A stretch of 64,000 nucleotides of DNA from Ctenosaura bakeri (lineage: Eukaryota > Chordata > Lepidosauria > Squamata > Iguanidae). Below are positions 22,037 through 33,558 of the stretch, piece after piece. The DNA is taken from contig CAOLHI010001672.1 in NCBI GenBank assembly GCA_948474755.1, positions 411,215 to 475,214 on the forward strand, given 5' to 3'. The notes beneath the pieces are model-generated. The model saw nothing but the letters and a program-made list of their open reading frames with translations. It did not search any database and was not told where the DNA came from. The translations under genes and the position numbers were made by a program. The first letter of the stretch is position 1. Every line of letters starts with the position of its first letter.

Positions 22037-22079
<43 letters not shown>
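22037..22079. repeat. (GATA)n microsatellite
   Basis: About ten perfect GATA units directly at the end of a LINE tail. Confidence 0.97.
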
Positions 22080-22081
<2 letters not shown>

Positions 22082-22157
22082 TCCATTGTAAGCCACTTTG
22101 CATCCTCAACTAGAAAAATGATAGCATTTATGCTGCCAGAGACTAACAGGATGACTA

Positions 22158-22209
22158 ATCATCATCATCGTCGTCGTCGTCATCGTCATCGTCGTCATCA
22201 TCATCATCA
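22158..22209. repeat. (ATC/GTC)n trinucleotide repeat
   Basis: Alternating atc and gtc trinucleotides over about 52 bp. The CpG-containing gtc units sit in a mid-AT context. No reading frame of note crosses it. Confidence 0.95.
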
Positions 22210-22830
22210 CTGCAGGTTTGCTTTGGTTTGTTCAAGAACTCAGCTGAGACCAAAGTTTTCTCTTCTGCTATTACTATAAAATTCTTCTTTTATGAATGTG
22301 CGAAGGCAATTGGAGGCTCCCAGGCACAGCTTTTTTCCTCAGCTCCCGCTTGCGTGTGCACCTGGGCTGTGTCAGGGTGTCCTTACACATCTGTGGGAGG
22401 AGAAAGATCACTGGACAAAGGTGGAAGCTGCTTCTTTGTCCCCAGGTGCATATAGTCAGTCTGGTGGTGTGGCTTGCAGGGGTGGTGGTGCCTCTGGCTG
22501 CCCCTGCACACCCAATACAAAGATGTTGCACAAGGAAGCATAGAATACCTCCTTCCACAACATCTTTAAAAGTACTATCTGGGAGTTACAGAGCATAAGC
22601 TACCTACAGGACTCTGAGATTAAAAAAACAATCCTCCTGTGAAGAACAAAAGTTCTATACTTTTTGAAAGAAACACACAAACAAACAAATGTCCTTACAC
22701 AATGGAGTTCAAAAGAGCATACAGAAGTATTCTCTGTCCTGCTGCCCTTCAGATATGGTAAACTATAACTTGCATCATCACTAGATAAGAGGTGTAATAG
22801 TCTGTAGGCTTTTAAAATAATGATGGAAAT
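22210..22830. other. unassigned non-coding stretch
   Basis: Overlapping frames of 75-100 codons occur on both strands at 22228-22598. They have no family resemblance and overlap antisense, so no gene is called. Confidence 0.4.
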
Positions 22831-22834
22831 GACT

Positions 22835-23020
22835 TTGTTGTTGTTGCATGCCTTCAGGTTGTTACCAATTTATGGCAACTCTAAGGCAAACCTATTTTTC
22901 TTTCTGGGGCTGAGTGTGTGTGATGCACCCAAGGTCACCCAGTGGGTTTCCACAGCTGAGCAGAAAATCAAACTCTGGTCTTCAGGGTTGTAGTCCAACA
23001 CTCAAACCATGCTGGCTCTC
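22835..23020 (-). mobile_element. Sauria-type SINE
   Basis: Reverse-strand copy: (TTG)n start, gcatgccttcaggttgttac, caaggtcacccagtgggttt, then cagggttgtagtccaacact and ctcaaaccatgctggctctc. Together these give the complement of tail, body and head in order. Confidence 0.92.
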
Positions 23021-23688
23021 AAACATTGCTTTACTTACTTCAAAATACAGTGAGTCAAGTCTTTGGTCTTCCTTCTGCTGCATGGGAATCTTGGTTTTCT
23101 GCCCTGACATCCTGCTCTGATGTTACTAATTCTCCCGTTGCTAGGTCTGGCTTTGCATCTATAGTTCAGTGTGTACAGGTAGGAGAGAGTTGTTTTGAAA
23201 ATAGTGCTGACCATATTGCACTCAGGTTTGTAGAAATGCCATCTTATCCACAATCATGGCATTACAGAGTGACTTATTTTCTCCCCTCTCCTCCTAAAGA
23301 AAGCCAAGTGGGTGAGACTTTAGTGAAAGGGTGGTGAAAATGCATCCTATGAATTGCATGCCACCCCTGTGCTATTCTGTGGCCCCCAGGGTCCAAATCT
23401 ATTTTTTAAAAATAAGCATTCTTCCAAATGTCTCAAAGTTGTCTGAGGGCACAGGGACAATTTTGGCATGTTTTTGGCATCCCCTAACCATTTGAGGTCC
23501 AGGAAACAACCCAAAAGTAGATTTCTGGTCACTTCATGTTGTAAAAATGGCTTCCCCTGAGCCCAAAACAACCCAGGGTGCAAAAATAGTTAAATTGCTC
23601 CCCATGTCCCCTAGAAGGTGTGTGGGGGCAAGCACTTCTTGAATTTTTCTGTGTGTGGAGAAAAGCAATGGGAGAACCCCTCCAAAGT
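23021..23688. other. unassigned non-coding stretch
   Basis: A 103-codon frame (23026-23337) has no family resemblance. No repeat was classified. Confidence 0.4.
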
Positions 23689-23690
23689 GG

Positions 23691-23892
23691 TGTTGTTGCT
23701 GCTGCTGAGTGCCTTCAAATCTTTTCTGACTTATGGTAACCCTAAGACAAACCTATCACAGGGTTTTCTGGAGCTGAGAGTACATGACACACCCAAGGTA
23801 ATCCAGTGGGTTTTCATGGCTGAGTGGGGAATTGAACCCTGATCTGTAGGGTCATAGTCCAACGCTCAAACCACTACACTACCCTGGCTCTC
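23691..23892 (-). mobile_element. Sauria-type SINE
   Basis: Reverse-strand copy with the tail tgccttcaaatcttttctga, cttatggtaaccctaagac, the body cccaaggtaatccagtgggt, and the head aaccactacactaccctggc. The B box region is gaattgaaccc. Confidence 0.92.
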
Positions 23893-24965
23893 ATGGTGTC
23901 CTTACGAATCACTTTACAGCATAAAATATGCATACTTTCACCAAGTATTCAAAAAACTGCAGTTGATAGGGGGTTTAGTTTGCACTGGGTCTAGAATACA
24001 GCATCCTGAGAATAACAGCTCTTCTTCCCCTTTATAAAGTTAAACGTCTATTACTTATTATGGCAAGAAAATCTTGAAACCATTTGGCTTAAAATCTCAA
24101 AGACAACAGTCGGTGTGCATGTGGGAAATGACATTTCTGCATAGCTTTCTCTGCCTCACCACAGCTGTGAAAACTACATCATTTTATGTCCAATATGCCA
24201 GTGAAACACTTGGATATCATTTATTTACAGAAAAGTGCAGACTTTTTAGGATTTAATAATTCTGGTCACATCAGACACAAAGTCTTGGCTCTTTGCTTAT
24301 CTAAGAGACAATGAGACAGAACACCATAATACAGCAGTCCGGGAACAGAAAGCAGGTAGGATGAGAGTACAGATATATCAGCTGTACTCAATAATACAGT
24401 AAATGCACTAAAATCATCTAGTGGATTGACATATTGAACCATTCAAACTTATTGTACAGAAGTATGTGAAGGGTGGGGAAGAGGTGGTGTCACATTAAGA
24501 CCTTTTTGTAACAGGACAAACTGGAATGTGGGTGATGCAGCTAAATGCAACCATGCTGCACCAGTTTGTAAGCCTGCTCAACAGTAACTGCCAACATAAT
24601 CTTGATGAGTGCTACTTTCTCTACAGTACATCAGATGCACAGAATGTTCTCTGCAGCATAGCATACACCTCCTATATGCAATCTGGTCTTGTTTGCAAAT
24701 AAACCGGGAGTGGGGGAGGGTTCAATTATGTAAGTGCAATGCTTGGGTGGGGGAGGAGGCTCTGACACATAGAAGTTCAGAAGCTCTTTTGAAAGAGTCC
24801 AGCCAAGGCCAAATAGTGTTTTGCAGTTAAGCAACTGCAGCATAAGTGATGTTCCATGGTACCCAGACAATCTCTCCCCAGTTGCTGTCTGCAAGCAAAA
24901 AGAGTCATTGTCCTGTACATACCCTCCAGAAAGTTGAACTTGTGTTCTTGGGGTGGGCTTTATTG
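23893..24965. other. unassigned non-coding stretch
   Basis: About 1 kb with no recognised gene or repeat; frames are short on both strands. Confidence 0.4.
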
Positions 24966-24975
24966 TTCAATTGAC

Positions 24976-26238
24976 CTGTTTGGAGGTTTCTGTGCATGCT
25001 TTTGTTCATTTTGGAATGTGTTTTCTTCCAAAGTGCACAGACTAAGCGGGCTGGGTTTCTGCTAAATCACTGACCTGATTGGGTGTGGAGCTAACAGCTG
25101 CCAGATCCATATAGTTGTTGCCTCCATCTCTGGAGCTCAGTCTCTGAGGAGACAGGAGAAAGTGAGCTTCTGTTTTTTGAGTCTGAAGTGATTGTTTTGC
25201 TGTACTGTTTGGAGACTTATATGTATGTTTTTGTGTATTGCAGACATATACTCTCCATGAGCACATGCTGAAAGTGATTGAGGCCTCTACTGAATCACTG
25301 ACTTAGTTGGGGCATAGCTAGCAGCCACTAGTTTTACATAACAACTGCCTCAATATCTGGAGTTCAGCATTTAGGAAAAGCAAACAGGCATTTTTTTTCT
25401 GGGAGTTTGTCAGGGACTTCAAAGGGACTGCCTGGAAAGCTGTGCTGCTGTATGTACAGGATGATGAACATAGATGGTAATGGAGTTGTTGCAGTGATCT
25501 GTAACCTCTCTGCCATGTTTGTTTTCTTACCAAAGAGTCTCCAAGACTATATATGGTTGCCTTGTTGGAAGAAAAAGTGCAGCAACTTAAGACCTGTGTA
25601 TCTACACTTACGAAGGAGGATGAAGCTTTTTTGGAAAATGTTGTGGATGGGCAACACACTGGGGATGCTTCTAGGGAGGAGGAGAATTCCCAAACACTTG
25701 GAAGATTGTGACACACATAAGCAGAACTATCAAGAATGATGTTGCAAGTCTGGAGCTATACAACTGATTCTAAGCTCTCCTCATTCCTCTGAAGGCATGG
25801 AGACCTTGGAGGGTTCTATGGAAGGAAGGGCTCCTCTCAGTTCTCCAAAGAACAGACATGTGCTTGTACTAAATGATTCCTGATTTCAGAGGAACAGAAG
25901 CAGTGGTGTGCATGCCTAATAAGATGTTTCAAGAGGTGGACCATCTCTCAAGGTGAAGATCCATCATAAAACAGAGAGGCAGACAAGATCCATTGACACC
26001 TACTTCCTTCTTTCTGGTCCATGTTGGAACCCAAGATACTGCAAAGTATAACCTTGAACTTATTGAAAAGGACCCTGAGGATCTGAGGAGGAAGTTAAAG
26101 GACTTTGGGACAAAAGTTGTTCTTTTCCTGCTCATTCTGCCTAAAGGATGTGTCCCAGGAATAGGAAGAAGAAAATTAGAAGTGAACAACTGGCTCTGGT
26201 AGGAAAGACTTGGCTTCTTGGACCATGGTCTGCACTTT
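24976..26238 (+). mobile_element. CR1 LINE 5' UTR monomers plus ORF1 relic
   Basis: Two diverged tandem 5' UTR monomers start at about 24976 and 25205 (both ctgtttggag) and share aaatcactgac/aatcactgac and ctggagttcagc/ctggagctcagt blocks. ORF1 follows with a coiled-coil segment near 25565 (LEEKVQQLKTCVSTL) and an esterase-domain segment at 25993-26202 (LVHVGTQDTAKY, GIGRRKLEVNNWLW). The copy is cut at 26238, exactly where the right inverted arm begins. Confidence 0.85.
25993..26202 (+). pseudogene. CR1 ORF1 esterase-like domain fragment
   Basis: An open frame of 69 codons contains FFLVHVGTQDTAKYNLELIE (decayed GTND), then KLKDFGTKVVLFLLILPKGC, and ends EVNNWLW before a stop. It is collinear with CR1 ORF1 at 3.2-3.5 kb. 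It is a relic without an intact upstream frame. Confidence 0.82.
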
Positions 26239-27574
26239 CAGTCTAATCCCTCTGAGAAGGGAGTTCTAGAGCCTGGGAGCAACCACCAAAAGGTCCTTTC
26301 ACATTTCCCACCGAATGTACCTGTGAGAGGGATAAGGCAGTTTCAGGCAATGATTGTTCTTCTGACAGAGCATAGCATAATCTGGAAGCAGAGAAGTTGC
26401 TTGCCACTGTAGGGAGGTCAGTAGTACATCAGTAAATGCATCTCATACATAAATGCATACCAATGAGCAACCACAGGCTCAAAGAGAGGAACAGATAGAC
26501 TGACCTCCCAAGGGAACAAACCACAGGAGCGCACCAGCCAGCACTCATCCAGCTTCATGCATATTGCCAGCTGATTTTCATTAACCCTTTCTGTTCTTTC
26601 CCCCTCCCCTCTCCAGAACATATCTTTGTAGACACTGATATTGTTGTTTCTGAAAGGACAAGTTTGGAAGGTGATGCTAGAGGACTCCTCTTCAACGTTT
26701 TGTCCATTGATAGGTGGGAGTAAACTCTTTAGCCCCTCCCTCCAATTCACGCACACTGTTTTTGCATACTCCTGGATTGAGCCCTGAGCCTGGACACACA
26801 TGTTTTGGCAATGATTGCGAGTACATCTGCACAGTTCAACCTTGTGTGCCAGATGTGCCGTTTCCTGGAGATACGTGATCTACCATGTTACGTGCCTTAG
26901 TTACATTCCACGTGATTGCCATTGTGCACTCTGCTTGGAGAAGCCTTTGGAAAATGTTCAGAAACTTCAGCAGGTATAAAATGGCCAGGCTGTGAGAGGA
27001 GCCAGTTACAGGGAGAACAGAAATGGCTTATAGAGCCAGGTTCACTGGCTACCAGTCCATTTTCTGGCACAATTCAGAGCCCTATACAACCTAGAATGAA
27101 ACCATCTGAGACACCTCATGTTCTTTGTTGAGAAGAACAGAAGCAGTAGTGTGCAGGGCTGATGAGATGTCTTCAGAAGTATGCTGTCTCTCAGGGGTGA
27201 AGAGACATGATATTGCAGAGAGGCTGACAAGATTCATCAAGCCCACCAAGAAATACCCTTTCCTACCAGCCCACCTGAGAACACATGATACTGCAAGATA
27301 TACAACTTCAACATACTGCAAGGGACTATGAGGGTCAGTGTGTTACTTCATTGCACCAGTTGAAGGATGTGGCCCAGGAGGAAGAAGAAGAAGAAGTGAA
27401 GAGCTAGCTCTACATACGATGCTATCCGGAAACATTTGCCTTCTTGGACTGTGGTCTGACTTTCATGAAGACATGATACCTGATGACTTGAACTTGAGTT
27501 TCCAGAGTCCCAGTCCAGTCCACTGGACCACAGTGCTCTTCCTATTTCATATTGCATGAGGACATCACAAACCA
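26239..27574 (-). repeat. right arm of 1.34-kb inverted repeat
   Basis: Reverse complement of 18525-19861 at about 99% identity, with a net length difference of 1 bp. Its inner end cuts a LINE tail mid-sequence and joins it to CR1 ORF1 with the short shared string tcag. The left arm's tail is uninterrupted. This asymmetry suggests the right arm is the derived, inserted copy. Confidence 0.93.
27120..27500 (+). pseudogene. CR1 ORF1 relic in right arm
   Basis: Mirror copy of the relic at 18540-18990, with the same stops and the same altered RTHD motif. Sharing these lesions shows that the duplication happened after the CR1 had decayed. Confidence 0.75.
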
Positions 27575-27682
27575 TTTCCTTCAGTCCTCACTGCATCCTT
27601 TTTAAGCCTGAAATCAAATCCTTTGATTCTGAATATGCAGCAGATTTTAGCTTTCCACTTTTTTTCTCCCTTCCTTCAGCTG

Positions 27683-27767
27683 GCCCCTCCCAAAACTGCA
27701 AACCCCAGGATTCTATAGGATGTTGCAAGTGGAATCATAGCGCTTTAACAGCCTAGTGTGGAAATGG
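27683..27767. mobile_element. palindromic MITE-like family, single half
   Basis: The phrases caaaccccaggattctatag, gatgttgcaagtggaatcat and agcgctttaacagcctagtg, ending ggaaatggcc, form one arm of the palindrome. The opposite arm is not present on the left side. Confidence 0.8.
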
Positions 27768-28740
27768 CCTTTGTCATGCTTAGTTACTTGTCCAAATTAC
27801 TTTGCTCTGACCCTCATTGGTGTGCCTACAGTGGAGCAGAAAACAGTGAGCTCAAACAGTAGCTTTATGCATTGGAATTGGTACATCACTCTTCCATAGA
27901 CTTCAGTTCTTTGACAATTTACTCTTCATTTATCCTCCCCAGTTTCATTTGGTAAAACAAGTGTTCTGTGACTGGCCATAAACATAATGGCAGTCATTTT
28001 GTAAACAGGTAAGTCCTCTGCTGTTCTGTGGTAAAACAACTTGGAAAATTATTTTCCCAAGCACTGTGAAAGTGTGTCTGAGACACACTCAAAATTTTCT
28101 CAAGTGTGGGGTGTCTCTCTGCTTTAAATATTGTCTCCCTTTTCTTCTTACTGCACTGCTCCTCCTAAGCTGTCACCCCCTTAACCATCCACAGTCAGCT
28201 GGAAGTTACCTATGAGTTTCACTTTGACTCACTTTGCATCACAACATTTTACAGGGTAGCATCTCCCCACTCCCTTTAGACTCGTCTTGCCTCCCATCAG
28301 GACTGGGCCATGAATAAGTACCAGGAGAGAGCCAGGAGTTGTGCTTGGGAGACAGATAGAGCCAGCAATCCCCACCTCACCCCAGTCAGAGGCTCAAGGT
28401 TGAAACTCATAGAGGAAGCTTATGTATATACAGTGACCAATGGCCAGTATTGGTGGGTAGGGACAATCCAGAGAACAAGAACATTTCACTACCCTGGGAG
28501 ATGCTCCCAAAGGGTAGCTCACCACACAGGGAACTGAGCAGTGAGATAAAGGCTTTCCTTTCAAGCACCATTGGTTTCTCCTGATGTGTGATAAATGTAT
28601 GGAAAATGCAGTTCACTAGATGATGTCGGGCTGCAGTCCCACCACACCTAGCTAGCAGAGCCAATAGGATCATGGAACTTGCACTCTGATAACATGAGGA
28701 GAACCACATGTTCCTTACCCTGGGCATCACCTGCCTCATC
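27768..28740. other. unassigned non-coding stretch
   Basis: A 124-codon frame on the minus strand (28407-28781) runs into the LTR and has no family resemblance. Nothing else was recognised. Confidence 0.4.
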
Positions 28741-28745
28741 TTGTT

Positions 28746-28823
28746 TGTTATCCTGTTTACTGGGGGTCCCGGGAGGGACACCTAAATAACCAAACAACAA
28801 CACACTTTGGGGGAAATTAGCTT
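28746..28823 (-). repeat. 3' LTR terminal part
   Basis: Matches the end of the 5' LTR: ttatcctgtttactgggggt and gggagggacacctaaataac. In element orientation it ends ...cccccagtaaacagg then ataaca. The CR1 insertion follows at 28824. Confidence 0.88.
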
Positions 28824-31368
28824 ATAGAATCATAGAAATTCAGAGTTGGAAGAGACCACACAGGCCATCCAGTCCAACCCCCTGCCATGCAGGAACACCC
28901 TCAAATCAATCCCGACAGATGGCCATCAAGCCTCTGCTTAAAAACCTCCAAGGAAGGAGCCTCCACTACACTCCGAGGCAGCAGATTCCACTGCCGGACA
29001 GCCCTGGCTGTTCTTCCTGAGGTTCAGGTGGAATCTCCTTTCCTGCAACTTGAATCCATTGCTCCTTGTCCTGGTCTCTGGAGCAGCAGAAAACAAGTCC
29101 CCTCCTTCCTCTACGTGGCATTCCTTCAAATATTTAAACATGGCTATCATGTCACCTCTTAACCTCCTCTTCTGCAGACTAAACATACCCAGCTCTCTAA
29201 GTCTATCCTCATAGGGCATGGCTTCCAGGCCTCTCACCATTTTGGTCGCCCTCCTCTGGACTTGCTCCAGCTTGTCAATATCCTTCTTGAATTGGGGTGC
29301 CCAGAACTGGACACAGTATTCAAGATGGGGTCTAACCAAAGCAGAGTAGAGTGGTACCAGTACCTCCCTCGATCTAGACACCATACTCCTATTGATGCAG
29401 CCGAGAATTGCATTGGCTTTCTTGACTGCCGCATCACACTGCTGACTCATGTTCAGCTTGTGATCTATGAAGACTCCTAGATCCCTTTCACACGTACTGC
29501 TATCCAGCCACGTGTCCCCCATCCTATATTTGTGGATTCCATTATTTCTGCCTAAGGGTAGGACCTTACATTTCTCTCTGTTGAATTTCATTTTGTTCGC
29601 CCTGGCCCAGCTCTCCAATCTATCCAGGTCATTTTGAATTTTGATCCTGTCCTCTGGCGTATTAGCAACCCCTCCCAATTTGGTGTCATCTGCAAATTTG
29701 ATGAGCATGCCCTCTATTCCTTCATCCAAGTCATTGATAAAAATATTGAACAGCACTGGGCCTAGGACAGAACCCTGTGGCACCCCACTAGTCACTTCTC
29801 TCCAGGATGAAAAGCAGCCATTCGTGATCACCCTTTGGGTTCGGTCGGTCAACCAATTACAAATCCAACTAACAGTAGCCCTGTCCAGCCCACATTTTAC
29901 TAGCTTCGTTGCAAGAATGTCATGGGGAACTTTGTCAAAGGCCTTACTGAAATCGAGATATGCTACATCCACAGCATTCCCTTCATCTATCAAGCTAGTA
30001 ACTCTATCATAAAAAGAGATACGATTAGTCTGGCATGACTTATTTTTTAGAAATCCATGTTGACTTATCGTGATTACCGCGTTGCTTTCTAAATGATTAG
30101 AAACTGACTGCTTAATGATCTGCTCCAGGATCTTTCCGGGTACTGATGTCAGGCTGACCGGGCGATAATTATTTGGGTCCTTTTTTTTTCCCTTCTTGAA
30201 GATGGGGATAACATTTGCTCTCTTCCAGTCTGCTGGAACTTCTCCTGTCCTCCAAGATTTCTCAAAGATTATAGCAAGCGGTTCCGAAATGACCTCTGCC
30301 AGCTCTTTTAATATCCTAGGATGCAATTCATCTGGCCCTGGAGACTTGAATTCATCCAGTATGGCCAGGTATTCCTGTACCACCTCTGTACCTATTATGT
30401 GCCTCCTTTCCTCTGCTTCCTCACCTGCTCCCCAACCGCCAGGTTGAGTGCTTGTATCCTTCTGGGAAAATACGGAGGCAAAGAAGGTGTTAAGTAGCTC
30501 TGGTTTTTATCTCCCCCCTGTGAGTAATTCGCCATCTTCTCTGCGTAGCGACCCTACTGTCTCCTTCTTTTTCCTTTTGCTGCGGACATATTTAAAAAAA
30601 CCCTTTTTATTGTTTTTAATGTCTCTGGCCAGCCTAAGTTCGTTCTGTGCTTTAGCCTTTCGGACTTCCTCCCTACATCTCCTAGCTACTTCCTTAAATT
30701 CTTCTTTGGTGGTTTCCCCCTTCTTCCATTTCCTATACATGTTTCTCTTAACTCTTAGCTTAGCTGAGAGTTCTTTAGTCAACCATTCTGGTTTCTTCAG
30801 ATGCCTTCCATTTTTCCTCCTTAATGGCACTGTTTTAGACTGTGCCTTCAGTATCTCCTTTTTAAGGAACTCCCATGCCTCCTGAACTCCTTTCCCTTTA
30901 ACTATTCCTGACCACGGAATTCCAACCAGCAGCTCCCTAAGTTTACAGAAGTCCACTTTTTAAAAATCTAAGATGAGTGTCTGGCTACCCTTATCTTCTC
31001 CTTCCCACTGAATGCTAAATTCCAACAGGGCATGGTCACTCCCCCCTAAAGATCCAACCACTTCTACCTCATTCACAAGGTCATCCCTGTTGGTCAAGAC
31101 CAGATCTAGAATATTTGATCCCCTTGTGGCCTCTTCCACCTTCTGGACCATGAAGTTGTCTGCAAGACAAGCAAGAAACTTACTGAACCTTGCTGTCTTG
31201 GCAGAGTTTGACTGCCAGCATATATCCGGGTAATTGAAATCTCCTATTATTACTGTATCCCTCCTCTTTGAATGTGCAGTCATTTGGTTGAGGAAGGCGT
31301 CATCCAAGTCCTCAGCCTGGGTTGGAGGTCTGTAGTAAACCCCCACCAGAATATCCCTATTGTTTCTC
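28824..31368 (-). mobile_element. young CR1 LINE inserted in provirus 3' LTR
   Basis: A 2.5-kb, 5'-truncated CR1. Its 3' end (agaatcatagaa at 28826, complement of TTCTATGATTCT) abuts the LTR at gctt, and gctt recurs at 31369-31372 before the LTR continues, giving a 4-bp target duplication. The coding region keeps one frame from about 31368 down to 28938 with only two in-frame stop codons, so it is much younger than the other CR1 copies here. Confidence 0.93.
28938..31368 (-). pseudogene. CR1 ORF2 (endonuclease C-term plus reverse transcriptase), two stops
   Basis: Three open blocks share one frame. The first, 31368-30960, is endonuclease with VIIGDFNYPDICW and GSDHALLEF. The second, 30956-30507, is a basic linker. 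The third, the RT frame 30383-28938 (481 codons), carries [58 protein letters not shown] and the catalytic [10 protein letters not shown]. In-frame TAA codons at 30960-30962 and 30507-30509 separate the blocks. The endonuclease N-terminus and all of ORF1 are missing through 5' truncation. The RT active site is intact on paper, but the protein is not expressible as one chain. Confidence 0.94.
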
Positions 31369-31372
31369 GCTT

Positions 31373-31620
31373 GGAGCACTGCTGGCAGAACGAGAGGCAG
31401 GGTAACACAGCAGGACCTTGTAATCCAATGTTTATGGGGTCAGGCCAAGTCAAGAAGCAAACCATGTTGGAAATTAATGAATGATCTTTATTAAATACAG
31501 GCACACAATGTAAGCAACACATGCACACAGATAACTACAGGAAAATAAAGGTTTGAGTTGGATAGCGGGATTTTTGAGAGGGATATGGGTGATGGGTCTT
31601 GGACCCATGTGCCTCCAGAA
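31373..31620 (-). repeat. 3' LTR internal part (after CR1)
   Basis: Continues the LTR: ggagcactgctggcagaacg, then ctttattaaatacaggcac (complement contains the aataaa signal). It matches 35232-35455 at roughly 94-95%. Beyond about 31620 the match to the 5' LTR is lost, marking the deletion junction with the protease relic. Confidence 0.82.
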
Positions 31621-31859
31621 AAACTGCCTCAGGTATCATACCTAGGACGTATGATGGTGACTGAGATGGAGCCATGAACTATCTTGGCCCTCTTTATGAT
31701 CACCAGTGTCACAATCAAGGTGGCGCTGGGGCCTTTAAGGACAACGCAGCACCAGAACGTCTGTACGGAGGGGTGGGCAGTAGCCAAAGTCACCTCTGCA
31801 TAGGGGCACAGCGGTTGTGTAGTCACTAATGGGACAGGGGCAGGAGCTCTAATGGCGGC

Positions 31860-32210
31860 ACAGCGGTGCATGGCCGAAATCCCTGCTGGTCCCTGGTCTA
31901 GCTGCCCTAGAAACCCGTTCGCATAGTCCACTGTGAGCCTGTTTCCCTGAAGAAAGCCAATGCCCAAAAGGCCATCGTCCTCACCCTGGTTCTCACAAGC
32001 CCACACCTGGAAACGGAACATTTCTATGGACATTGGGAAGTTAGTCCAAGCTCGGGCTTGGTGACCCCTCCCCGCCATATCCAGAAAGCTGGACACATTC
32101 GGGCGTAGGTTCACCGTGTCTTACGAGTTTGGGGTGCAGCACGTTCAGTGCCGCACCAGAGTCTACCAGAAGGGTGGCAGGAGTCTTTTCCCTCTTTTCC
32201 CTATGCCTGC
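31860..32210 (-). pseudogene. retroviral-type aspartic protease relic, frameshifted
   Basis: One frame at about 32190-32140 carries the active-site block LLVDSGAALNVL, a D-S-G-A retropepsin signature. A different frame (ORF 31629-32114) carries a LLGIGFLQ-like block of the kind found near the protease C-terminus. The two pieces are out of frame, so the enzyme is broken. The protease would mature Gag and Pol polyproteins in an intact relative. The following RT region is deleted. Confidence 0.78.
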
Positions 32211-32291
32211 CATCACCCAGAACCTTCCCCGCTTGTCTGGCTTCAGCTTAGTCACAACGTTGCGGGGAAGCTTCCTGGACCGAGGGCACCC

Positions 32292-32504
32292 CTAGTCTTG
32301 CAGGTCCAGGACAGGATAGTATCCAGTCGGTGGAGGGCCGTTGGTCACGACATTGACTGGCTGTTTACCTCCTGCCTGAAGCTGCTTATCCAGAGCCCCA
32401 ATCAGTTCGGAGGTGGGCCTCTTGTCGAACTGGCTCATGTCCAGTCTGAATCTACGTAGCATACCCCAGATTCTCACTCTGTCCGAGGAGTACGTCTGTG
32501 CCAT
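32292..32504 (-). pseudogene. gag C-terminal relic ending in UAG at gag-pro junction
   Basis: A 70-codon frame ends PVLDLQD then TAG (32292-32294 on the plus strand), followed directly by ggg. A UAG followed by G at the end of gag, upstream of a protease, is the arrangement used for readthrough in gammaretroviruses. The protease block lies downstream in another frame, so an indel has also occurred. No clear zinc-knuckle C-C-H-C is readable nearby. Confidence 0.6.
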
Positions 32505-32796
32505 GGGATCGTACCCGCCAGATGTCTCTCTGGGAGAGCTAGAGTCAGACGGCTGTTTGGGGGCAGTTGGCTACTGTGAGGGATTCCCTGCCTTGCCGGG
32601 CTGGCTGCAGGAGTCCCTTCCTTGCCACTGCCTGTCCTGTCTGGGAGCTGGGCGTGGATTCCACTTCCCCTTGGGAACCGAATTCGGCACTGACATCCTA
32701 TGTTGAGAATGGGGCCCATAATTGGAGTATGTCACCTCCGATATGGGTTCCCAATTCCCGGGTTCTTTTCTGTGGGCCTTGATGGGGGGGGGGACG

Positions 32797-33558
32797 TCAG
32801 AGAGAACCAGCCTCACGCAGCAGGTTGGAGACCTGTCGGAGGTTGCTTCTGAAATCCTCCCAGTTAGTGGTGGCCGGATCCACCAAACCCAGGGCCATCT
32901 TTGTCTCGTGGTTCAAGCCTTCGTACAACAGAGTCTTGAATTCCACGTGGTCAAAGTCGTACCTGTGGGCGGTCAGGGGGACCTTCTTGGCCAGAATGGC
33001 AAGCAGCTGCTTCTGTGCCACATAAGCTTCAGGGTTCTCACGAGGGCCCTGTTGCTCCATGACATAGAGCATGCTTGCACTCTGTCCGGGCCACAAAATC
33101 TTAACTATCTCTCTCATCCAGGCATGGGCCTTGAGCCTAACCAAGCCTCGAGCTGCCACAGCTGATTCAAGAGTGGGGAGCTTGGATGGGGACATGCAAA
33201 GCCAAGCCAGCTGGGTCAGGTCCTGGCCGTTGACCGTGGGATGCAAGTGGATGACTGCATTCAACCACATGATCCCTGTGGACCAAGTTAGAGGACCCAG
33301 TTGGTCCGCAATTGCCTTGGCCTCGGTGGCACACCAGGGGACCCTAGTCTCCTTGACCTGTGTCTCCTCTGTCTCTGCTCTCTCTTCATTTCTTTCTCCT
33401 ATGGGGGTGGTCCGTCTGGTCATGGACCGTGTCTCTACCAGGCGGACTGGGACCTTAGGGTCACTCCAATCCAGATTATGGGGAAGGTTGCCAGAGCATC
33501 CTCCGGCAAGGGCTCCCCAGAAAAATCCTGGGCAAAAGTTGGGAGCAGCTCTGGGCAC
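32797..33558 (-). pseudogene. gag capsid-like relic
   Basis: The longest gag frame (253 codons). Its middle shows a helical capsid-like composition and a block resembling the major homology region (QGPRENPEAYVAQKQLLAIL), followed by FKTLLYEGLNHETKMALGL. A frameshift near 33480 separates it from the preceding coiled-coil frame: both frames read the same DNA there, one as WIGVTLRS and the other as LDWSDPKV. It would form the particle core in an intact relative. Confidence 0.75.
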
